The position numbers were made by a program, and so were the translations under genes. The notes under the pieces are model-generated. The model was not told the origin of the DNA and did not search any database. It was given only the letters and a program-made list of their open reading frames with translations. Shown here piece after piece: positions 1 to 5,035 of a stretch of DNA of 7,765 nt. How positions within the stretch are numbered: the first letter of the stretch is position 1; each line of letters starts with the position of its first letter. The stretch spans positions 1-7,765 of the forward strand of contig PCAT01000054.1 of NCBI GenBank assembly GCA_002730655.1, given 5' to 3'. Origin of the DNA: Balneola sp. GTDB taxonomy: Bacteria; Bacteroidota; Rhodothermia; Balneolales; Balneolaceae.

Positions 1-635
1 AATAAAGCTGCTGCTGCACCAGAACTAACACGACCAGTGGTTGGTAACAAACCTTCAGCTGCGGAAAGATCTGTTGCAATTTGTGCAAAAACTTGATCAG
101 CGGAAACCTGATTCAAATTCATATTTTGAGGAGCTGTAACTTCAGCTGTAATTAGAGGTACATTCCCAAAGATAACTGCCAGGTGATAATATAACATAGA
201 TCGAATAAAATGAGCTTCACCTTTAATCCTGTTTTTAACATCATCACTGGTGAAAGTAACATCATCAATCCTTGAAATTATAGTATTTGCTCTAGCAATA
301 CCATCATAAGAGGCTATCCAAGAGTCATTTAATTCACTTGCAGTTGGTATTTCTCCAAATGTATCGATGTCTTCAAGAGTTTCAGCTAAGCCGGTAGCAC
401 CACCACCATTGGCTGTATTATCAGCTCGCATTTCCATGAATAGAACATATTTAACGCCGAATGTTCCATTAGATTGTAAAGCATCAAAAGCTCCATTTAT
501 GGCAACTTCAAAATCAGATTGTGTTTTGTAGTAGTTGACCACATTTCTTTCAGATATTGGTCCCAATACTGTAAAGTCCTCGCTGCATGAGATAAACAGT
601 AACGGGAGTAGTAGTGTAAGTATTAATTTTTTCAT
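1..635 (-). CDS. SusD/RagB-family nutrient-binding outer-membrane lipoprotein (C-terminus beyond window)
   Basis: Surface lipoprotein expected to cap the SusC barrel encoded just upstream and to capture the oligomeric substrate. Translation from the ATG at 635 gives a short hydrophobic signal peptide (MKKLILTLLLPLLFISC) whose lipobox cysteine is residue 17. It is followed by S-E-D, an acidic patch resembling the Bacteroidota lipoprotein export signal for surface display. Family hallmarks follow: a helical N-terminus with 'NYYKTQSDFEVAINGAFDAL', then 'YDGIARANTII', then 'GEAHFIRSMLYYHLAVIFGN' leading to VPLI, and 'GRVSSGAAAAL' at the edge, all typical of the TPR-like SusD fold. About 211 residues are visible; family members are usually about 450-600, so over half is missing. 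The frame is open to base 1. An AAGGAA sequence lies 6 bases before the ATG. The gene begins 26 bp after the susC stop, so the two are surely cotranscribed. The family call is firm; the substrate cannot be read from this fragment. Confidence 0.95.
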   Translation of the reverse strand, partial: MKKLILTLLLPLLFISCSEDFTVLGPISERNVVNYYKTQSDFEVAINGAFDALQSNGTFGVKYVLFMEMRADNTANGGGATGLAETLEDIDTFGEIPTASELNDSWIASYDGIARANTIISRIDDVTFTSDDVKNRIKGEAHFIRSMLYYHLAVIFGNVPLITAEVTAPQNMNLNQVSADQVFAQIATDLSAAEGLLPTTGRVSSGAAAAL

Positions 636-641
636 GACTAT

Positions 642-647
642 TTCCTT
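642..647 (-). promoter_or_regulatory. Possible ribosome binding site of the SusD-family gene
   Basis: The minus strand reads AAGGAA here, 6 bases before the ATG at 635, inside the 26-bp gap after susC. It is the only purine-rich Shine-Dalgarno-like match I see at a start in this window and it supports the chosen start. Many Bacteroidota genes lack such a site, so its functional weight is uncertain. Confidence 0.45.
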
Positions 648-661
648 ATTTATCATTGCGA

Positions 662-3600
662 TTAAAATGCGAGATCTATGCCAACCTGAATGGTTCTTGA
701 TAATGGATAAGCTCCATAATCCTGACCAGGTGTTAGACTGCTGTTTCTTTGAATATTTACTTCAGGATTAAATCCTATATAATCAGTAAATATTGCCAAA
801 TTTGTCATAGCCGTATAAATCCTTGCTCGAGAAAATGCCCCATTCAAGAAGTCTTCTGGCAGAGTATAGCCAAATGATAAATTTTTGATTTTTAGATAAC
901 TACCATCTTCAACTTGATAGCTGGATGGCCTATTGTTATTACCATGCGTATTACCTCTTCTATCAGCTCTTGGATGTATACCATTGCCAGGATCTGATTC
1001 AGATCTCCAACGATCATTTAGAACCGCATAGGAGCCAAAATTCGCTTCCCCATTTTTAAGGTGGCGTGCTGTTAGATTTAAAACTTCACGACCCATTACA
1101 CCTTGAATAAAGATATTTAGATCAAAGTTTTTGTAGTTAAATCTATTGGTTATACCATAAGTATAATCAGGATGGTAACTACCTGTCACAGTCCGATCAT
1201 CAGATGTAATTTTACCATCACCATTGACGTCTTTAAACCTAAAATCTCCAGGTCTTGCACCTCCTGAACCAACCAATTCATCTACAGGTGCTGCATCAAT
1301 TTCTGCTTGATTCTGGTATATACCTTCAACAACATATCCATAATAACTTCCTATTGGATCGCCAATACGGGTTATATGCCGAGCACCAGCTACACCACTA
1401 CTCAGAATATCATCACCTTCTGGACCTAGTTTAGTTACTTTATTTTCATTAGCTGCAAAGTTGAAATCAGTAGCCCAATTGAATTGCCCTACCATATTTC
1501 TACTTGTTAGAGAAAATTCAAAACCATTGTTCTCTACTTCACCAATATTAGTCAAAGCAACATCAAATCCACTTGCAGCAGGTACTGTCACAAATAATAA
1601 TAGATCTTGAGTAGTTGAGTTATATACATCTACTGAACCATATATTCTATCATTGAGTAGAGCATAGTCCACACCAAAGTTTGTTTGATAGGTAGTCTCC
1701 CAAGTTAAATCGGCATTGCTAGAAGTACTCGGTGCTACACCATTAATTTGAGAAGAACCATCTACATAGTTTGCTCCACCAAGTAAACCTATAGCACCAT
1801 AATTAGGGATCTCAAAGTTACCAGTAACTCCATAACTAGCTCTGAATTTCAATTCACTAATATCATCAATACCACTTAAGAAGCTCTCTTGATTAGCTCT
1901 CCATCCAAGTGAGAATGATGGGAAAATTCCAGTCTGGTTATTAGCACCAAATCTAGACGATCTATCCGAACGAACAGTCGCTGTCAATAGGTATTTATCC
2001 TGAAATACATAGTTTAGTCTTGCTAGAGCTGAGACCAAACTCCATTCCTCAATAACTTCCTCACCACTATTTACAATACCACCATTGATGGTAGTTATTT
2101 GATCGTCGGTAAACCCATTGGATTCGATTACGCTTCGTTCTATGCGTTCTTTTTGGGCAGTATAACCTGCTATCAAATTCACTTTGTGGTCCGTTCCAAA
2201 ATTATTGGAATAATTGACAGTATTTTCCCAGATCCAGTTAAATAAATTACCTGAACCAGTTTGAGCAAATGGCTGAGGAGAACTCTGAGTTCTATATAGA
2301 AATTCTGTGCCTCTATAAAAACTTTGCTGCATAGTCTCCACATTGTATCCAAGCAAAGATTTAAAAGTAATATTTTCACTAAAATTATAATCCGCAAACA
2401 TATTTCCAAAGACACGAGTATTTTGAATGTCTTCGCTTATATATTTCATGATGGCTAGCGGATTACTTGCGGATGAAGTTCCACCACCTAAAAACCCTTG
2501 ATTGTTTCGTTGATTGATGGTCCCGTCATCATTGTATGGCGCGACTACTGGTGAATGAACCATCGCTGAATAAACAATCCCAGGGGGTTGTCCAAAATAA
2601 GCTGCATTAGCAGGTAAACGGTCATGCTGCGCTAGGGCTGAATTCATATTAGCACCAATAGTAATATCATTATTCATCTTATGCGTTAATCCCAATCGCA
2701 GTGTATAACGTTGAAATGCTGATCCTTCAATAACACCTTCTTGATCCAAATAACCTGTTGAAAAAGCATATGTCGTAGTAGCATTTCCACCGCTAATAGA
2801 TAAATCATAATTTTGCATAGATGCAGGGCTAAATATTAAATCTAACCAATCTGTATCCGTTCCATTCCAATTAACGTACTGTTCAGGTATTAAGAAATGA
2901 GATACGTTTGGTCGACCAGCATTTGTATTTGGATTATAATCTGGGTTTGCGGCTTGATTACCGACTTCAATTTCTTGTAAATAGTTATTATTACGAGATT
3001 CCTTTGTGTATTGAATAAGTTCCTCTGCATTCATCATATCTGGCTTGTTAAATACATTAGAAACACCTAAATAAGAACTAAAATTAACAGATGTTTTACC
3101 TGCAGAACCTTGCTTAGTAGTAATTAAGATAACCCCATTAGATCCTCTTGAACCATAAATTGCAGCTGCGGAAGCATCTTTTAATACCTCAATAGACTCT
3201 ATATCATTAGGATTAATTGTAGCAAGTGGATTTGCACTGGGAGGTTGAAAAGATGAACGTTGACTACCTATGTCTGACTGTAAATTTCGATTTGTTGTAA
3301 TTGGAACACCATCTATTACATATAGAGGAGAGTTACCTGCTGAAATCGAACCCGTACCACGTATGGTAATCTGAGGAGAAGCTCCAGGCTCTCCTGTAGA
3401 CTCTGCTACATTTACTCCTGCCATTCTACCTTGCAAAGCATTCTCAAAACTTGATACAGGAATGTTTTGAATTTCTTCTGAACGGACGGAAGTAATTGCT
3501 CCAGTTACTTCCTGTCGTTGTTGAGTACCGTATCCAACAACTACAAGATCATCTAAAAATAGTAGATCTTGCTCCAAACTTACATCAATTACCGATCGAC

Positions 3601-3955
3601 CATTTACAGAAACCTCTACTGTTACATAACCTAGATAACTGAATTGTAAAATTTCTGCATCATCTGGCACGGTCAAAGAATATTTACCTTCAGCATCAGT
3701 ACTGGTGCCAATAGTTGTACCTAATACAACAACATTTGCTGCAGGAATAGGCTCCCCTGTTTCTGCATCTGTGACAGTTCCAGATACATCTATAATTTTA
3801 TAATCTTCATTGGAAGCATTGACTGATTCTATAGTTTCTAATCCAAAATTAGTCACCTGAGCATATACCAATGAACTACCTACATGTGTAATAAAAATAG
3901 ATGCTATAGCATACATTGACGCAATAGACCATACCTTTACATATTGTTTATTCAT
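662..3955 (-). CDS. SusC/RagA-family TonB-linked outer-membrane transporter
   Basis: Complete 1097-residue outer-membrane beta-barrel that should import oligomers using TonB energy, paired with the SusD-like lipoprotein downstream. The chosen start is the ATG at 3955 (MNKQYVKVW), which opens directly into a signal peptide ending near 'VYAQ' (residues 1-33). The frame stays open upstream to an ATG at 4033, but the extra 26 residues do not look like a signal peptide and would cover the palindrome at 4004-4023. Domains: a carboxypeptidase-regulatory-like domain at about 57-127 ('SGTVTDAETGEPIPAANVVV'); a TonB-box region at about 135-143 (DDLVVVGYG); the plug, with 'LYVIDGVP' near 211-218 and the SusC signature 'EVLKDASAAAIYGSRG' at about 256-271; then the barrel, ending in the typical C-terminal phenylalanine (GIDLAF). 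There is no STN domain between the signal peptide and the CarboxypepD-like domain, which argues against sigma/anti-sigma signalling. An EF-hand-like loop, DVNGDGKITSDD, lies at 909-920. No frameshift was seen. Substrate unknown. Confidence 0.96.
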   Translation of the reverse strand: MNKQYVKVWSIASMYAIASIFITHVGSSLVYAQVTNFGLETIESVNASNEDYKIIDVSGTVTDAETGEPIPAANVVVLGTTIGTSTDAEGKYSLTVPDDAEILQFSYLGYVTVEVSVNGRSVIDVSLEQDLLFLDDLVVVGYGTQQRQEVTGAITSVRSEEIQNIPVSSFENALQGRMAGVNVAESTGEPGASPQITIRGTGSISAGNSPLYVIDGVPITTNRNLQSDIGSQRSSFQPPSANPLATINPNDIESIEVLKDASAAAIYGSRGSNGVILITTKQGSAGKTSVNFSSYLGVSNVFNKPDMMNAEELIQYTKESRNNNYLQEIEVGNQAANPDYNPNTNAGRPNVSHFLIPEQYVNWNGTDTDWLDLIFSPASMQNYDLSISGGNATTTYAFSTGYLDQEGVIEGSAFQRYTLRLGLTHKMNNDITIGANMNSALAQHDRLPANAAYFGQPPGIVYSAMVHSPVVAPYNDDGTINQRNNQGFLGGGTSSASNPLAIMKYISEDIQNTRVFGNMFADYNFSENITFKSLLGYNVETMQQSFYRGTEFLYRTQSSPQPFAQTGSGNLFNWIWENTVNYSNNFGTDHKVNLIAGYTAQKERIERSVIESNGFTDDQITTINGGIVNSGEEVIEEWSLVSALARLNYVFQDKYLLTATVRSDRSSRFGANNQTGIFPSFSLGWRANQESFLSGIDDISELKFRASYGVTGNFEIPNYGAIGLLGGANYVDGSSQINGVAPSTSSNADLTWETTYQTNFGVDYALLNDRIYGSVDVYNSTTQDLLLFVTVPAASGFDVALTNIGEVENNGFEFSLTSRNMVGQFNWATDFNFAANENKVTKLGPEGDDILSSGVAGARHITRIGDPIGSYYGYVVEGIYQNQAEIDAAPVDELVGSGGARPGDFRFKDVNGDGKITSDDRTVTGSYHPDYTYGITNRFNYKNFDLNIFIQGVMGREVLNLTARHLKNGEANFGSYAVLNDRWRSESDPGNGIHPRADRRGNTHGNNNRPSSYQVEDGSYLKIKNLSFGYTLPEDFLNGAFSRARIYTAMTNLAIFTDYIGFNPEVNIQRNSSLTPGQDYGAYPLSRTIQVGIDLAF

Positions 3956-4003
3956 AGTGTTTATTATTATTAGTTTAAAACAATCTAGTTCGGAAGTGCA
4001 GAA

Positions 4004-4023
4004 AAATGGAAGCGCTTCTATTT
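4004..4023. promoter_or_regulatory. 20-bp near-perfect palindrome, candidate LacI-family operator
   Basis: The plus strand reads AAATGGAAGC followed by GCTTCTATTT; nine of ten base pairs across the dyad match, with a perfect 10-bp core GAAGCGCTTC at 4009-4018. A palindrome with a central CG flanked by A- and T-rich arms is the usual form of LacI-family operators and of the related CcpA-type cre sites. It ends 48 bp before the susC ATG and abuts the possible -10 box at 4028-4023, a location suited to repression. No LacI-type gene is in the window, so the regulator is inferred only. Confidence 0.5.
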
Positions 4024-4061
4024 GAATAAGCACTTTTACCCAACCAATTGCAAGACCAAGT

Positions 4062-4120
4062 GCAGTAATAAATTACAAGTATTTTAAACTCACTACTTTG
4101 GCAAGAACAAAAATTACTGC
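4062..4120. repeat. Imperfect inverted repeat in the susC leader region
   Basis: The 8-base arms GCAGTAAT (4062-4069) and ATTACTGC (4113-4120) are exact inverse complements, 43 bases apart. Inside them a second short pair, AAGTA (4077-4081) and TACTT (4094-4098), could nest as an inner stem. The arms are short and AT-rich, so chance is quite possible. The repeat lies upstream of the possible susC promoter, so it would not be in an mRNA starting there. Confidence 0.25.
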
Positions 4121-4133
4121 TTTAAAACTTAGG

Positions 4134-4155
4134 AAAAAGATAATTCATAAATTAT
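4134..4155 (-). terminator. Weak hairpin plus T-run at the end of the hydroxylase gene
   Basis: On the minus strand ATAATT, a 4-base loop TATG, and AATTAT form a 6-bp stem that overlaps the stop codon, followed by C and then five T. The stem is made only of A-T pairs, so it would be a poor intrinsic terminator. It is the only candidate in the gap and may simply reflect AT-rich composition. Confidence 0.25.
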
Positions 4156-5018
4156 TTCAATGAATCTTTCTTTTTATTGACTTCAGAAAACTTTGATCCA
4201 ATTGGTAGTCTGTAGGGCTGAAAAGGGATCTTAAGTAAATTAACAACATCTTCATATTCTTTAGGATTCATGTGAGTATCAATGCCATAAATTAACTTGG
4301 TGGAATCATTTATCTGAGCAAAGGTACCAAAAAGTCTATCCCAGATAGCAAATATATTCCCATAATTAGTATCTGTATATGGTTGTGTATAATGATGGTG
4401 CACTTTATGCATATTTGGTGTAACTAGCACCCAAGAAAGTGCATTATCTAAAGAGGATGGCATAGAAATATTAGCATGGTTAAAGTGAGTGAAGAAAACC
4501 GAACATGTTTGGTATATAAAAACCAACCATATAGGAGCTCCAACCACCACCACTCCAAGAATAGTAAACAACATTCGAAATAAGGCCTCCCCTGGATGGT
4601 GTCGAAGCCCCGTAGTCACATCTACATACTTATCACTATGATGAACTAAATGAAACTTCCATAAGAATTTTACTTTGTGCTCTACCCAGTGAACTAAATA
4701 AGCTCCAAATAAATCAAGGAGCAATACTCCAACTAAAACTTGAATCCATAGGGGCATGGAAATCCAATTAATAAGACCAATATCCTGCTGAGTAACCCAT
4801 TGTGATGCCATCAAAAGTAGGGATGCAAATCCTAGTCCAATGAGCACAAAAAATAAAGTGAGCAACCCGTTGATTAAGGCATGAAGGAATTTATTATATC
4901 GAAAGCTAAAGAGAGGAAAAACACCTTCGATAATCCAGAATATGAATATACCTCCTACCAGTATTCCTGCTCGAAAAGTAGAAGGTATATTCTCAAAAAA
5001 ATCAATGAAAGTTTCCAT
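4152..5018 (-). CDS. Sterol desaturase / fatty acid hydroxylase superfamily membrane protein
   Basis: Integral inner-membrane di-iron oxygenase of 288 residues, expected to hydroxylate or desaturate a lipid or isoprenoid using O2 and an electron donor. The histidine clusters that bind the iron pair are all present: HWVEH at 110-114, HLVHH at 123-127, RHHP at 139-142, HFNH at 178-181 and HKVHHH at 204-209. The C-terminal family signature 'TDTNYGNIFAIWDRLFGTF' follows at about 215-233. Hydrophobic segments lie near 16-36, 44-72, 88-110 and 148-176. The length is normal for bacterial members and no key residue is missing. The ATG at 5018 begins 17 bp after the stop of the propeller gene, so the two are likely cotranscribed. 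The upstream sequence is A-rich (AAGCAAAAAAATACG) without a clear Shine-Dalgarno. Despite the family name, a sterol substrate is unlikely to be safe to assume; a fatty acid, aminolipid or carotenoid is also possible and the sequence does not decide. Confidence 0.93.
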   Translation of the reverse strand: METFIDFFENIPSTFRAGILVGGIFIFWIIEGVFPLFSFRYNKFLHALINGLLTLFFVLIGLGFASLLLMASQWVTQQDIGLINWISMPLWIQVLVGVLLLDLFGAYLVHWVEHKVKFLWKFHLVHHSDKYVDVTTGLRHHPGEALFRMLFTILGVVVVGAPIWLVFIYQTCSVFFTHFNHANISMPSSLDNALSWVLVTPNMHKVHHHYTQPYTDTNYGNIFAIWDRLFGTFAQINDSTKLIYGIDTHMNPKEYEDVVNLLKIPFQPYRLPIGSKFSEVNKKKDSLK

Positions 5019-5035
5019 CGTATTTTTTTGCTTGT

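Larger units (their letters stand above)
3956..4151 (-). promoter_or_regulatory. Intergenic leader and presumed promoter region of the susC/susD pair
   Basis: This 196-bp AT-rich gap separates the hydroxylase gene from susC and should hold the susC promoter. A possible promoter reads TTGCAA (4053-4048) and TATTCA (4028-4023) on the minus strand, but the spacer is 19 bases and the boxes are imperfect. I see no good match to the Bacteroidota TTTG / TAnnTTTG pattern. The stretch also holds an operator-like palindrome, an imperfect inverted repeat and a weak terminator candidate for the upstream gene, listed separately. No Shine-Dalgarno is evident before the susC ATG; the sequence there is A/T-rich (AATAATAATAAACACT). 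Confidence 0.5.

Noticed and set aside
535..771. Plus-strand open frame of 78 codons across the susC-susD junction
   Set aside because: It lies antisense to the end of susC and the start of susD, whose protein families are certain. Its translation shows no recognisable domain.
2179..2415. Minus-strand open frame of 78 codons in another frame inside susC
   Set aside because: It sits wholly within the well-supported SusC barrel coding sequence and has no recognisable protein features.
3956..4151. A small RNA or riboswitch in the susC leader
   Set aside because: The only structures visible are short AT-rich inverted repeats and the palindromic dyad; nothing resembles a conserved riboswitch core.
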